Source: Chalciporus piperatus (lineage: Eukaryota; Basidiomycota; Agaricomycetes; Boletales; Boletaceae). Taken from it: DNA of 64,000 nucleotides. Of this stretch, positions 1 to 12,315 are shown piece by piece (position 1 is the first letter of the stretch; every line of letters begins with the position of its first letter). The notes under the pieces were generated by a model that did not search any database, was not told the origin of the DNA, and saw only the letters and a program-made list of their open reading frames with translations. The position numbers and the translations under genes were made by a program. The DNA lies in the NCBI GenBank assembly GCA_038093975.1, contig JBBPTG010000042.1, positions 114,181 to 178,180 on the forward strand, given 5' to 3'.

Positions 1-715
1 CCTGGACTTTGCGCTCGAAGATAGAACGTTCTGACGGATGTGACCACTCCAAATGCGTACGGATGTTTCTTGAGTACGACTTGTGTACAAGAATGGACGT
101 CGGCAAGATTGAGAAGTCGCAGTAGTTGATATTCCGCAGAGGTTTTGTAGTACGCCAGGTGTGCTGGCCGCAGCACGAACCACCTCTTCTTCCAAGTCTA
201 CAAGAGAAAAACGTCCACGACGGATTAATGAATCAGTGCACGATGTACACGGACCTTGCGCCGTTCGCCCTTCTTCCAGAGATAGCCAGACTTAATGACA
301 CCTTCATTCATAGAGTCTTGAGTACGCTGAGACTTGTCTACCGTCTTCCACGGACCTTCCTCTTCCTCGTCGTCTTCCTCGGTTTCTTCACCGCTCCCTG
401 AAGCACGCTCCGCGATTGAGGAAAGGGGTGGTTGCGAACTACTTCCAGACACAAGTGCTCCACTGGAACCCAAAGATTGTGAATGTGTCGGAGACACCAT
501 GTCCGGAGACAAAACGGAATCTGAATCTGACTCTGTGCCAGATACATGGGCTTGTGCTGCAGAGCGCTTCTGCGATCTCTCAGATGAGAACACAGCACGG
601 AAGTGAGGGACTGGTATGTGATGGGACATACGTTCTTGGGTTTGGCGGAAGAATGGACAGAAAGTTTCCTCTGTATTTCTTGAGGTGAAGGTGGAGGTGC
701 CGATGAGGGAGACAT
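1..715 (-). CDS. PH-domain protein, 5' part (gene runs off the window)
   Basis: Three exons are visible on the minus strand: 715-632, 578-255 and 197-1. They are separated by introns of 53 and 57 nt with GTATGT and GTCCGT donors. The first about 130 residues are Ser/Glu-rich and disordered, with an acidic run (EEDDEEEE). A pleckstrin-homology domain follows: its first strand GYLWKKGERRK is joined across the second intron to TWKKRWFVLRP and then LAYYK, the classic PH core. The domain continues to the window edge, so the C-terminus and any further domains are missing. PH domains usually bind phosphoinositides or proteins at membranes. An Opy1-like two-PH adaptor is one possibility but cannot be shown here. 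The start at 715 was chosen because it joins in frame through a clean phase-0 intron. The gene is divergent from the acyl-CoA-binding protein gene. Confidence 0.85.
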
Positions 716-1287
716 GTCCGAGCCTTGCAGGGACGATGAAGGACAAGAGTCAGGTTGTGATCAACAACTGTTGTCCTTGTCAGAATTGGCGCATGGGGCA
801 AAGGCACAACAGCTGTGACATGTCACTATTCCCCTCGCCCGTGACAGTGCAACCATCAATATCACTGTAATTCAGTTGTGATTCAATCAACGTGCTGCTG
901 CTGGCCTGGAACTGCGTCACCACCGGAGTGCTGTGGTCTGGCCACTGGAGCGTCAAGGACGTCAAGGGCTCATTTCTTATGGATCATTTTAAATAATTAC
1001 TGTTCCTATTGCCGGTTTCACTACACCATCACTGGGGAAGCTTTCGTGTGGTTCTCATGTCTGGCCATCATCTTCTCCTATGTACATCGACATGATCCGT
1101 ACACGTTCTAATCAGCTTTGAGTTCACTGTCTTCGAGTCGACTTGGATCCGTTGAAACTCGCTGATAAGATGGTGTCATTCCAAATCGAGACATGTTAGG
1201 TGACAAGGTTGTAATCAGATGACCGATCGGTCTTGGCAACTCATCCTCTACGACGAACAGTTGTTGATCACCAACCAATCACCAACC

Positions 1288-1830
1288 ATGGCACTGACTG
1301 CACAAGAGAAGTTCGACAAAGCCGTTAAATACATCCAAGATTTGCCCCAGGATGGTCCTTACCAGCCTGACCAGGAGACCAAGCTGACGGTACGCTCGTA
1401 ATCAATCGCATATATGCCAGCATTTCGCTGAGATGATCTCGCCAGTACTACAAATACTACAAGCAAGGTTCGCATTTTGGAGATGAAGTTCGACATTCGA
1501 CGCCGGATTTTACTGATTACGACCCATAGCAACTGAAGGTGATGTGAATATCCCGAAGCCAGGCTTCCTAGACTTTGTCGCAAAGGCTAAATGGTCAACA
1601 CTTCCCATATCACCTCAACCTTGATAGTCTGATACATCATTAAAGGAATGCTTGGACCGAAGTGACGGGCACCAGCAAGGAGGTGGCTCTGAAGACATAC
1701 GTCTCGACTCTCATCGAGGTACCGAACCCTTTATCGTGATCCGAATCGTTGCTAAGTTTCCCAACAGGACCTCAAAAAACTCGAGCAGACGGAAGAGGTC
1801 AAGAAGTTGCTTGAGGAGCTCGAAGCTTAG
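1288..1830 (+). CDS. ACB1: Acyl-CoA-binding protein
   Basis: Five exons (1288-1389, 1446-1467, 1530-1593, 1646-1718, 1768-1830) sum to 324 nt, a complete 107-residue protein. The ACBP fold signature is intact: FDKAVKYIQDLP, the ligand-binding YYKYYKQATEGD segment, then PGFLDFVAKAKW and NAWTEVTGTSKEVA. A short charged helix closes the protein. Family members are cytosolic four-helix proteins that bind medium- and long-chain acyl-CoA esters and buffer or deliver them for lipid synthesis and signalling. The length is normal for a fungal ACBP with a small C-terminal extension (usual core about 87 residues). The start at 1288 begins the conserved helix 1. An in-frame ATG at 1219 would add residues that the family does not have. 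The 22-nt second exon is very short and easily missed by automated prediction. Confidence 0.95.
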
Positions 1831-4410
1831 ATGACGTTGCTGCGTTGTATTGTACAATTAACCGCATACCCGGGTGATGAAGGGATGTAGAACTAAAGTC
1901 GCGACATGATCTCCGGTGACATCGTGTCGAACATGTTACACGTCTCTCCCTCCTGGACACCTGGTGCCCACAGCAGGTTTGGATCGATTGCCACAGCAAG
2001 GTAGTCATGTGCATAGCTAGATGGTTCCATTCATCAGACATGAGGCAGATAACGCCCAATTCTGGACGCTCGCGGCGTCTATACCAAATTATCGGCGCTA
2101 CAAAACCCCGGAGGATAAGCACAGAAGGGGTGTTCGAGGACCACCGTGGCACTGTCTTGGTGGCCGTTGGTGGACGACATCCTTCGGCAGCCGTGCAACC
2201 CAAATGAAGGCATAGAAAGATAACTTGCCACTAGTCACTGGTCAGAGTGGTTCTGGAACCCTTTCGAGTCGGTAGAAGCTCACCGGCCCGGGTAAAAAAA
2301 AGCTTGTCCTATGCGGTGAAGTTGGCTGGTTCATGCCATTGGCATCCAATGAGAATCATTCGAGCTTCCGGGATCTTCCACTCAGGCGAAATCGTTGATG
2401 ACTGCGAGAAGAGAATTCATTGATGCGGTGCCAACTTATCCGCCGGCTTTTCGTTAGCGAGTGAAAGCCTTGCTCTGTGTGCTGTTTATATCTCATCGTG
2501 GCAGTGAGCCCGATCTCGACTGAGCCATGAAGCCGTTCAGAAGCTCTAAAAAGTCATCCCTAGTCTCGGAAACCTTCAAGGGAGGACAAGCCTAGTCTGG
2601 TGGTTTGGAGCACTGACTCACCGAGTTTCGGACCGTGGCAACATTACATATCTGCTTCTTGCAATTCAACTCGATCGAGAAATCATAGTTCGCTCTCACT
2701 CACACGGTAATACAAGAAGTCAACGTTGAGTTCAACGGACCCGCTGCGGATGTGATCCTTATTGGTACGTTGCCAACGAACGCCCATCAAGGAGCCTCGC
2801 AACCTGGTACTCCCTTCTCAGTAATGGACGCAGTGGGCATCCCACTCACCTGGCGCCCAGCTTCCTGTTCGTCTGTAGGTGTCTGCCGCACCATCATTTC
2901 GTGCACGGAGAAGGCTTTTATAACGGCTGCCAACACAGCGTGTCATTGTATTCCTGTCAGTTCTCGCAACCCTTTCTCTAGGAATGCAGCATTTTGTTAT
3001 TATTGTGTACCTCCTGCAAGCGGCTGCTGTTCTGCTGTTCTCGTGACCCCTGGAACGTGAGTTCATGTCTTATCTCTACCTCGGAGCTTAAGCGCCCCTG
3101 TTCGGAGGCTCGCAGCATCCGTCACCCGTCAAGGTCTCTACTTTTAGTTGCAATGGACGCTAGACTCAATCAGGATACCGATACATCATATGCCGCCCAC
3201 GAGAACAGCACGAGCATCACACGCCTGACGGCTCCACAGCATGGCAGCCACTTGGGCCAATCCCGTCGTTGGATATGCCCTCCAAGGTGCGGAAATGACA
3301 GGTTCTTCCAACCAAGTGTCATATTTAAGTATCTGCCAGGTCATTTCCCCACCCGTTCTAACGGACCCCATGGTGTGCCAAGCTTGCCCCCCCTTCATTC
3401 ATGAGTCCGTATGAACGGCCACAGTGGCATATCGTACGATGGCACGGTCGCATCTCACGCCTTTTGGAGTTGCAACTTGAAGGATCTACAACTTCTGTCT
3501 TTTTCTTGGCGAAACTGCCAACTTTCCGCCTATGCGTGCCAAGCGTGTCAGTTTGAGTGTCTTCCTTATGTGGTTGTTGATTTCGTGACTTTCAGATCTT
3601 AATTAAATTTCTCGCGTTCGCACGATGGCATCCAATTCATGACAACTTGGTTTAGACAGTGATCAGAAGAATTTTTTACGCGAGTCTGGGCAAGCAAGAC
3701 AAAGAGGAAATCGATGATCCTCATAGGTGCGTGGTTGTTCAGCCGTTCTTTCTCTGCGGCTGGATTGAGTCGCGTCGTCGCAGCTGTATCATCCTCTTTG
3801 GGGTGTGGCAGTCAGGACGGTAACCCGCTGTTTATTGCACCATTCCGACAAATGGATAACACGGTCATTTTATACTACTGTATCACCTACCCCCGAACCG
3901 GCACCTAATGCTGTGTAATCACTACCCAAAAGTGTAGTGCCGAAAAGTGGGTAAGTACTAAGTAGGTGCCAGTTGGGGGGTGGGTGATAGTATGGATGGA
4001 ACATCACAAATACCGAGGATTGTCGTCCGTTAAAGGATAGATATCAAGTCCCAGTAAACATCACCACCAATATCTCATCCAGTTGGTTGACGGGGTGTTC
4101 CGTTTCCCATTAAGTCATTTGCTCCGTTCACGGACGTGAGATCGATTTTGCGTACTCGTCGCCCTTTTGATCTCGAGAAATAAGGCGTCGCCGGTTTGTT
4201 AGTCTCGCAGAACAATGAGAGCAATATTTGGTTTCTAGGGTATGGAAAATCACAGGGTTCAGAGAAAGGCAAAGATACAGACACGATGTCTAATAGTACA
4301 AGATCGAACATAGAATCTAAATATACAACGGATATTTGTCCAAGGTACAACAGGAGAATCGAGTGTCTCGTGAACAAATGGAGTACGCAGTGACACAAAG
4401 AAGTCAAGGT
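1831..4410. other. Gene-poor stretch without a recognisable gene
   Basis: No reading frame in these 2.6 kb gave a recognisable domain or a convincing multi-exon chain. Short frames exist on both strands. One stretch near 2700-2760 on the plus strand (NVEFNGPAADVILI before a GTACGT) looks mildly protein-like but has no supported continuation. The part next to 4410 is probably 3' UTR of the Kelch gene. An imperfect hairpin lies at 3881-3989. Confidence 0.5.
3881..3989. repeat. Imperfect inverted repeat (hairpin)
   Basis: The 26-nt arm at 3881-3906 (starting TATCACCTACCCCC) matches the reverse complement of 3964-3989 at 23 of 26 positions. The loop is about 57 nt, and a weaker match continues inward. 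It lies in a gene-poor interval. It could be a decayed miniature inverted-repeat element or a structured non-coding segment. No target-site duplication was established. Confidence 0.6.
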
Positions 4411-7400
4411 TCACGGACGATGTTGGGAATCAGGGTTCGCAATAAATAATGAAGCGCGTGGGGCGACACCATACTTTATCGTCGGTCGACTTCGCGACGG
4501 TACTTCTTCGCGTTTGCGAGTGTTCCGCAAGGGAGGTGACCGTTGTATCTCTATGTCTTGGGACATCTTCCGTTCGTAGGCTCTGACTCTACTCGACACG
4601 ACGGCACCCGTCGTTGGAGAGGTAGGTGACATCACAACCCCAGAGATGTAGTGTGATGTCTCAGCATCGATGACGATGCCCAGATTCATCGAGGGGGACG
4701 TCGATCGCAACGGATCGGCAGGAAGCGACTTGTTCAATGTGAATACCTCGGACTCAAGGGGACCGCTCTCCAACACCCCCTGTTCGGTTATCTCCGCAGA
4801 AGCCAGCGAGGGCGCACGACGGGAACTCGAGCCATCGGAGGCAAGGCGCTGGACCACGTCACAGTTGGCCCCGAGATGTTCCGCAGAGGCAGTGTTCGCA
4901 GTCCGTGCGCTGTAAGTAGATGAGACGGACCGATCATGTTCGAGAGGCGCGTTCGATCCTGTCGGGGCATGAGACGGTTTCTTGCTCTCTTCAAAAGAGA
5001 CAAGCGGAGGGGCGGGTGTCGGATCCCTGAAGTCCAATGGCCGTTGCGACATCACCGAAGAACGACGAGTCAAACGCGTCCACCAGCTGTCAGAACGGCT
5101 TATAAATTGGGAAGGAGATGAAGCAGAGTGCAAGATGGATGAATATCGAGGAGATGTTGCAGTTGGGGATATGTCAGGGACATGTGCAGCGGTTGGACTC
5201 GTTGGACTGGGTATCTGAGGAATGATCACCGTCAGCGGGTGCGGGTTGTTTTCCGCATGACCATTTTTTGATTCCTCATGCGAAGAGTGGTGCAGAGACG
5301 GAAGCGAATTGGAAGGTTCCGAGAGTGACGTGTGGGATACTTCTCTGACGGGAGTGAGCATGCGTGAAGGTACCGAAAAGGAGAGCGGGGCATCTGGTGG
5401 GCGCAAAGCTGTCGAATCATATTTATCAATTCCGCGACCCCTCGGATTAGGACGGTCATAATCTGCGTCCTTCTCGGGCACGCCAGGGCGCAGATTAAGA
5501 TCATCATAGTCGTCTTCCAGATGGGGGTCCTCGAAAGGATCGGTGTATGACCAGTAGCTGTCTTCTCTCCGATGGGACGGAGCAGATGGACTTTCGCTGG
5601 GTATGTTTCCTTGACGAATCAACCCCTCTTGGTCCCCTCCATATCGATGGCCAAACTTTTCCCACTCGTGAACCTCTTCGTCTGCTCCAGAACCACTGGG
5701 CTCGCGAGTTATCATCCCGCGAACCAAGGCACTCATGGAACGGAAGGACCAAGTGTTAGTGCTTTCACTATCGTCTCTCCTCAATCCACTCGAAGGCCCA
5801 TCACCAAATGATCGGGTGTCTTCATCTGCGAACATATCCCTTCGAGGCTGAGGAGATTTGTTACGGAGACCGAGGTATGCGAGGATGTCTGGTAATGCGC
5901 TTGGTGCAGTAAAAATCCTGCCCCTTTCGTTTGTGCGACCGTCAGACTGCCTTGTCGCAGGTGCAGCGTGGAGCACCGATTCGTCGTCCGACGGGCCTCC
6001 GGGGTCGTCACCAAGGCGGAGGAATAGGCTACCAGCTGTTCTGGGATGGCCACGCGCTCGTTTCCTGTAGTACATCGTCGCGAGGCCGCCTGCAACGAGA
6101 CCCAGGACGCCAAATACTGTCCCGAGCGCAATCACGGTAGTATGGTGATTGCTTGAGCTAGATGATGTGGTGTAAGGAGAGCCCGAGCTTCCAGGTGGTA
6201 CAGAGCTCGGAGAAGTAGGATTTGAATTATCACCTGTCTGAGTAGGGACTGGCAAAGAAATAATAGCGGGCGTCGAGCCCGGCGCGGGTGCAGTGTATGA
6301 TGTGACCATTGAAGAAGTCGTGGAATCGTATATGAACAACGATGCGGAGGCTGGAGAAGAGGCCCCATATCCTGACATCCGTTGGTATTAGCATCAATCG
6401 CGATAACTATCCGATTCATGCGGCTTACCGAAGGAGAAGAAAACGTAACCAGCCACTTGGACTGCAAAATGGTCCTTCCTTTCACCTAGCTGTACTAGCT
6501 GCTCTACGCTATGCCACACCATGGGGTTTTGGCTCGTGTCCAGAAGCCAGCCATCACTATAAGTCGTCTGGAGTTCCGCGTCGCCGCCTCCGTGTATGAT
6601 AATTTTCCCATTGGGGAGAACGGCGGACGCAAAATCACGACGAGCATTTGGTAACGATTCGCTCGACGTGGACAGTTGCTTCCAGGACGGGGGGCTTTGC
6701 GTGGTGTTCAAGGCCCATATTGTACTCATTGGCACGAGTTTTGAGCACGATGCACAGTAGCCCCCTAGAACCAGGAGGCGTCCATCTGGCAGCACGAGTG
6801 AGGCATGGCCGTAGATATCCGGTGGAGCATTGGTGGAGGATGGTAGTTGAACAAAGTATGACTCGGATGGGTCGAAGTAGTAGTGCTCATTGAAAGCATT
6901 CCCAGATCCATCTGCCTTTTCACCACCAATGACCCATACTTTTTCATTTAGAAACGAGGTTGAGTGACGAATCCTGCGCATCGGTTGATTTCCCCAATTT
7001 TGAGGTTCCATAAGCAGATGAGGACTCGACACATTGGTAGTGGAGAGCAGCCCAGCCGAGTCACACTGAGTTGTGAGACTGGGTTGAGAATTAGAGTTGG
7101 GTTGCCCTCCGAAGAGCAGGAACTCGGCAGGGTTGAACGCAGAGAGGGTATGCCAGGAGAGGGCAGGGGAGGCAGCGCTGGAGAGAAGCTCCCATGGGGG
7201 AGACGAGGAGTCGAAGGACTTGGAGAGATCAAGACGCAACAGATCAGATAGTCCTGGTGCAGAACTATACGAGTAGGAGTTGAATGGGTCGCTTAGACCA
7301 CCGTGAACATAGAAAGTGCTCTCTAAAAGAGCGACTGCCTGGCCCCATCTACACACAGCGAATTAGTGTCACTTTGGACGTCGAAGCAGGCATACTCGCC

Positions 7401-7482
7401 TCGGGGAAGGGGTATATTGCGCAATTACTACCGGCCAAAAGTACACATGATACGTTACAGTTCGTCGAAGTGTGTAGGTCAT
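4411..7482 (-). CDS. Membrane-anchored Kelch-repeat (galactose-oxidase-like) propeller protein
   Basis: Three exons (7482-7400, 7348-6429, 6371-4411) give 2964 nt, or 987 residues. The N-terminal third contains successive Kelch blades ending in double glycines: FYVHGG, FLLFGG, VWVIGG, LLVLGG, IIIHGG and a last FFSFG. A Ser/Thr/Pro-rich stalk follows, then one transmembrane helix (VIALGTVFGVLGLVAGGLA) with a YYRKRAR stop-transfer. The cytoplasmic tail is about 480 residues, low-complexity and Ser/Pro-rich. The N-terminus before the first blade is short and only weakly hydrophobic, so the start is the least certain part. The domain order suggests an extracellular propeller with a cytosolic regulatory tail, as in other basidiomycete kelch-TM proteins of unknown ligand. 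Intron 1 appears to be a GC-AG intron, because only that donor keeps the frame (see findings). Confidence 0.85.
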
Positions 7483-7870
7483 GAAGGTGTTGTTCCGTTG
7501 TTCGAGAGGATGGACTGGGTGAGTGATACGAGTTGAAACACCAAAATTCGTGGGTCGTCAATGAATGAGCGCGATGAGTTAGAGGTATGAAAGTATATCG
7601 TGAGGCTTGTTCATGAGGTTCGTGAGGAGGTGCAGAGCGGGAATGAGCCCCAGTTGAGTTGGACATTGTTCGGTTGGTGCGGATATATTCCGATCACCCG
7701 TTCATAGCAAATTACTCCTTCCGGTTAGCCACGCTTTCCTGTGTATCGATCAACAACCTCATTGAAATTCGGTCGAACGGCGGACAGCCACTCTGAATAC
7801 CTAACCCAAAAGTCCGTATCTGTTTAAGCGGGAGAATATATACACAGTCGAGATACATCCATCGAACGCC

Positions 7871-10352
7871 TCACTTTCGCCTCACGAACCTGAGGGGCAC
7901 ATCATGGATGCTCAATGTGAGTTCAAGCTTCGCCTGGAAGACCCGTCCTTTCCATTCATCCAGTGTCTCTAACTGACCACTCGGTTTCGATGCAAGTAAT
8001 GGCTCGACCCTCCAGTCTCGCAAGAACATCGCTAGGAAGCATACGGACTCGGTCGATGCAAACTTGCGTCCGAGACATGCTCGCGGCCCTATGGTTTAGT
8101 GTCAACGAAACAGACTGAAACATGGCGATGCAGCACACACCGAGACTAAAGGCTGTGTACTCCTCTAAATCCGCAGCCTTCTCCTCCTCCGATTCCTTCT
8201 GCCTCCTATACCACCTCGAGGGTCGGAACTCCTCGGGATCCGCAAAGTACAGTGGGTTATACTCTGGAAAGAACAATTCAAGCAACAATCAGGAAAGACA
8301 TGCGACCACTCACGGATGCCGACCATATCCACCACAATCTTCCGCACGCGGGTTAGCTTCACTAAGTGTATATCTCAGTAGCGACTCACGTGAGTACCCT
8401 TCTTGAGAGGTAACATTTTAGGCACATCAGTGTCCGAGATGTCGATGACTGTGTCTTGTTTTGCCTCGCGAACAAGGAATACCCCCGATGCTACAATGAC
8501 CACGACATTCAAAGATGACTCAGAGGGCACAGTTCCGTCACCTACGAAATAGTCTGATCCCTTCATAGAATGCTGCAAGTATCTTATCGAATTTTCCATA
8601 ATCCTCCAGCAGCTGATCATTTGTTACCTGGGTCAGATGAGGAAACGCGATATCGAGTGCATGCTTACCACAGCACCGTCTTCTCTAACTTGAGTTACCT
8701 CTTGCACTTGAGCAACGAGCTCATCCTGGAGCTCGAAATCCAGAGCAAGGAACGCGAGAGTTGCTGCCAAACTCTGCGCGGTGGTTTCTGAATACCAGAT
8801 GCAAGCGTTCCAGGCTCAGTCTAATGATTCGGAAGAAATTCTTACCATGACCAGCGAACAGAAATGAGAATATGTTGCCGATCTGCGAAGAAAGTGCGCA
8901 TTCGCCCCTTTCACTCCTTGTTGAGACACAAGGCACTTACTAACTCATTGTCATCCAGTGACATTTTACCGCCTTCGTCCTCGGAAGCCTGGACCAGCAG
9001 TGTAAAGAGATCTTTTGCTGGCTTGCTTTCCCCGTCGGCCGCTCGAGATCGAATAGTCTGACGAATTGTATTGACCTGAGATTGCATGAATTCGCGTATG
9101 GTATCGTAGGCGCTACGCATGCGTCGGATCCTGTAGGAAACGTCAACATAAGCAAGTCTGACAAGATAAAAGCCCACAGACCGTGCAAAAGGTAGTTTCC
9201 AGGCCCATGCAGGCGCAGCTACAGCAAAAAGGTTTGTCTTCGTGACAACTTCAAGGCACTCTTGTATGCTCATTTCGCCGCGATAGGTAGGTGGACTAGC
9301 CCAGGTAAATGGGACCCCAAATCCGACGGATGCAAACACAATAAGCGTGTGCTGTCCATGAACGAATAAGTTATTTTGAGATGTGGTCTAAAACATAGGG
9401 GGCTCACCTTGAACGTCAGGTTGTGGACGCTAGTCGTCTCTACGACATCCTTTGATGCCCAATCCTCGGAGGACATCATCTCTGTATAGAGTTTGCGAGA
9501 GGCATCCCAGACAAAAGTGTACCTTGACGGAATGAGGCAGTGACCAGCACTCGACCATGTGTCTACGTACGTTTCATTGTTGAATGCAGGACCGGAGATC
9601 CTCCGGTATTTTCTCCACAATTCACCTTCGGAAGACACGATATTTGGACCCCAGAACCTGTTGCTAGGCTTCAGACATATTCTCATTTGGTAGATTTCGT
9701 GCACGCACAGAAAAGCACGGCCCATTTCATCAGACTTGCCAAAAGCACCCGACCTATGACCCGACACAACGATCTGCTTTCCAACTTCCATGGACTGCGT
9801 GTATATCGTTGGGGATCCACCGATAAATGGTACGAGGGAGACCGTGTCACTGCCATACCGACGGTAAACTGAGAGAAAGTCAGTCGAGCGTTGGTATGGG
9901 GTGAGCCTCGCGCACTATTCCTGTCCTTTCTCCATGTCCAAGTGAATAACATCCCTGCAGAGACAGGGAGGTCAGAGGAAAAAACAACAGTTCGTCCTGT
10001 GAACTACTTGCCTGGATTCCACCAAGACGCTGGCAAGAGGACACCAATGACATTCAACGGCTCGAAAGGGATACGAAGACCGGGCAGCGAATTAACAGCC
10101 TTTGATGAATCACCCTGATGTATCTGAGTTTAGGATGGAATTTGAGTCGACATACCTTGAGGCCATTGAGGAACTTGACGAGACGTGAGACAACAACTAT
10201 GGCGCCGAAACCAGCGGCAATGGTTGTCCAGGATAGCCCTGGTGCATAAAGGGACTGAGTTATTGATCTGATATCGATACGAGGGGCTCACCGAGTTCCT
10301 GGGCTGAATTTAATTTGAATACGCTCGATAACGCACTAGTAGTAGTACTCAT
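7871..10352 (-). CDS. Cytochrome P450 monooxygenase (first of two)
   Basis: This is a many-exon gene whose pieces join into a full microsomal P450. The start is at 10352. A hydrophobic membrane anchor is encoded near 10150-10260. The B/C-helix region contains GELWRKYRRISGPAFN. The I-helix motif is AGHETT, with an intron between H and E, near 8790-8870. The K-helix EGIRLF (ExxR) is near 8555. The PERF-like segment is PEEFRPSRW near 8230. The heme loop is built across an intron as FSLG then GPRACLGRKFA, with the cysteine ligand near 8065. All catalytic landmarks are present, so it should be functional. The substrate is unknown and I do not assign a CYP family. It is the first gene of the accessory block and could oxidise a small molecule or a peptide product made by its neighbours. 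Confidence 0.9.
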
Positions 10353-10757
10353 TACGAGCCTTCGTTAGAACTTGGAGCGAATCAAGCGCTGCTCTTCCTG
10401 GATATGGCATCGTCGACATCGCTTATGTAAATTCGATTTCTACAGCTACCCAAGACAAGCAAAAAGGTATTGGCTACAAACTGTCCGCTTCCATAAATTA
10501 TACTAGTAAGTGTGTATCGTACGAGTGGTGTTGCTCCTGAACGTTTGAACCGGCGGGTATAGACATTATAATATCGTTATTGAGGTGCGCAGGCAGCCAT
10601 GGCGAAATAAATACCACTCCACACCGGGAGTGGATCACTTTCTCCCGGCATCCACATCAAGCGGTGGTGGTAGGAGAGATTTGTTGGTGTACGTGGTGCA
10701 TCAACAACGCACCAACTGGCTTTGCAGATTGACCAGCATACAATTTGTGCTCCGCAT

Positions 10758-11073
10758 CTATGAATCGACATTAGCTGCTGTACTTTCAACTCCTTCATGG
10801 TATGACGTGCCTCTAGCCTCTTGTTCATGCAATTCGCCAGCTTCCATAGGGACTGACATCGGAACCGCTGAAAGCATCGTCAATACAAGTTATCGATGGG
10901 TATCTGCCACACAACTACTCACTCTCGAAAGCCCGCGTCTTGGGGAATACTTCTTGGTGTACTCGATTCTTTAACAGTGCACCGACTGGGGTGATTGTCG
11001 CAGGAATGGCAGCGCAGAGACCGGTGGATGCGAAGGCGCACAAGACGATGGTGGTGATGATGGAGAAACGCAT
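10758..11073 (-). CDS. Small secreted peptide A (candidate precursor peptide)
   Basis: Two exons (11073-10923, 10867-10758), with a GTGAGT...TTTCAG intron, encode 86 residues. The N-terminus is a clear signal peptide (MRFSIITTIVLCAFASTGLC, cleaved near Ala-Ala). Next comes TITPVGALLKNRVHQEVF, then an acidic, His/Glu-containing tail with no cysteines. The TPV-GALL-x3-VHQ block also occurs in the peptide encoded at 12316-12650, so the two are paralogs despite strong divergence. No known domain or toxin fold is recognised. Its position between a P450 and an UstYa-like gene makes a ribosomal precursor peptide plausible. It lacks tandem cores separated by Lys-Arg, which classical dikaritin precursors have. 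It could instead be an ordinary small secreted effector-like protein. Confidence 0.7.
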
Positions 11074-12315
11074 TTGGTAAGATTATAAGATTGTACTCTT
11101 TATCAATGATTAATATGAATGTTTCGGTGACAGGGAGATGAGACCATCTGCTGGCCACACGAAGCGTTCCTTTTATCCCATCCTCCCGCTCCTGTTGAGG
11201 CAGTTAGTCATTTGCGTCACCTGTGCACGGCTTTCTAACCCGTCAACGAATGATAGTTCACAGCAATCCTGCTCACCATGACTCCCTGGATCCTCCAGGT
11301 ATAGGTTGCGGACTTTCGGAACCGTTGCTCAGTGACAGCGACCTGAAAACTTGTTAGTATGCAGCGGACAGTGGATGGGATCTGCACTGCACTACTATCC
11401 AGTGGATGCAACGCATGCTATTCTCACGTCGCCAAGTCGTCGTCAAGGCTGCACCAGTATACACTGTGATGTCATTACAGATGCTTCCTCTGACTTCCTT
11501 GTTTGCTACGTAGGTCTTTTAAAACCAGTACTGAAACGAACATGAATACACCATCGGCCTGAAGTGACGCGTCCCCGCGGACAAATGCTTGATGTTGGGA
11601 TGAACTTTGAACCCATCTCGGTTGCGAATGGTTTTCGATCAAGGCACTGTCAAGTCATGGCTCGTTGTGAGGGCTCTTTGATGTCCGGCACAGCTTGGTC
11701 CTCCGTGAGCAGATCTCTACTATCCCTTCATCCCTTTTGATCCCACTTCGCGGAAAGGAACGACCCGTCAAGGGGGTGCTTCACCGTTGTGTCACGGCGA
11801 CGGGCTTAGCACCTCGCGGCGGTGTTCAGGTCCTTCGATCCTATGCGCACGAACATGGCAAGACAGGGTATAAGACCGATTCGGAGCCTCTTTCTGCGCA
11901 AGGACCGTGAAAGTCTGTTCGCTGAGCTGAAGTCAACTCGAGTCAGACGCGTGGCGGTCTCCTTGCCCGAGCCTGGTTCGGGATTACCATGACACCCGGA
12001 CACCGACACCATTGACAGGGATCGGGTTTTAATTAACTGCTAATTTACTAGTTGCCGAGTGCTATGCAGTTCCCAGGCTCGTCCTAACATGCGTCAAAGT
12101 CAACTTTCATTACATTCTGTTTTGCTATGACTGCTAGACAAAGCTCGAAAAGGTGCACATAATTGTATCTTATTACGATCTGCTGACCGAGGACCAATAA
12201 TACCATGTTTAAACAGGAGGAAAGAATATATATGATGAATATCTCAATGGCTCGTCCATCACCAGTGTCTACTGTCTATTAATTTCCCATTGGGAATGTT
12301 GCAGAGTGCCCAGTT
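11074..12315. other. Intergenic, no gene recognised
   Basis: About 1.2 kb between the two peptide genes. The first about 100 bases upstream of peptide A are AT-rich and probably its promoter. Frames in the rest are short, lack domain signals and do not connect through plausible introns. I looked for a third copy of the GALL/VHQ peptide here and did not find one. Confidence 0.5.

Noticed and set aside
1799..2203. Minus-strand frame of 134 residues beside the ACBP gene
   Set aside because: Rich in Arg/Cys/Ser with no domain, overlapping the ACBP 3' exon on the other strand.
2752..3908. Two frames both beginning MILIG at 2752 and 3714, considered as paralogous small genes
   Set aside because: Only five residues match, what follows is unrelated, and no signal peptide or consistent splicing is seen.
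10339..10345. Repeated TAGTAGTAG/ACTACTACTA-type triplets here and near 28435, considered as a shared element
   Set aside because: Too short and low-complexity to support a common element.
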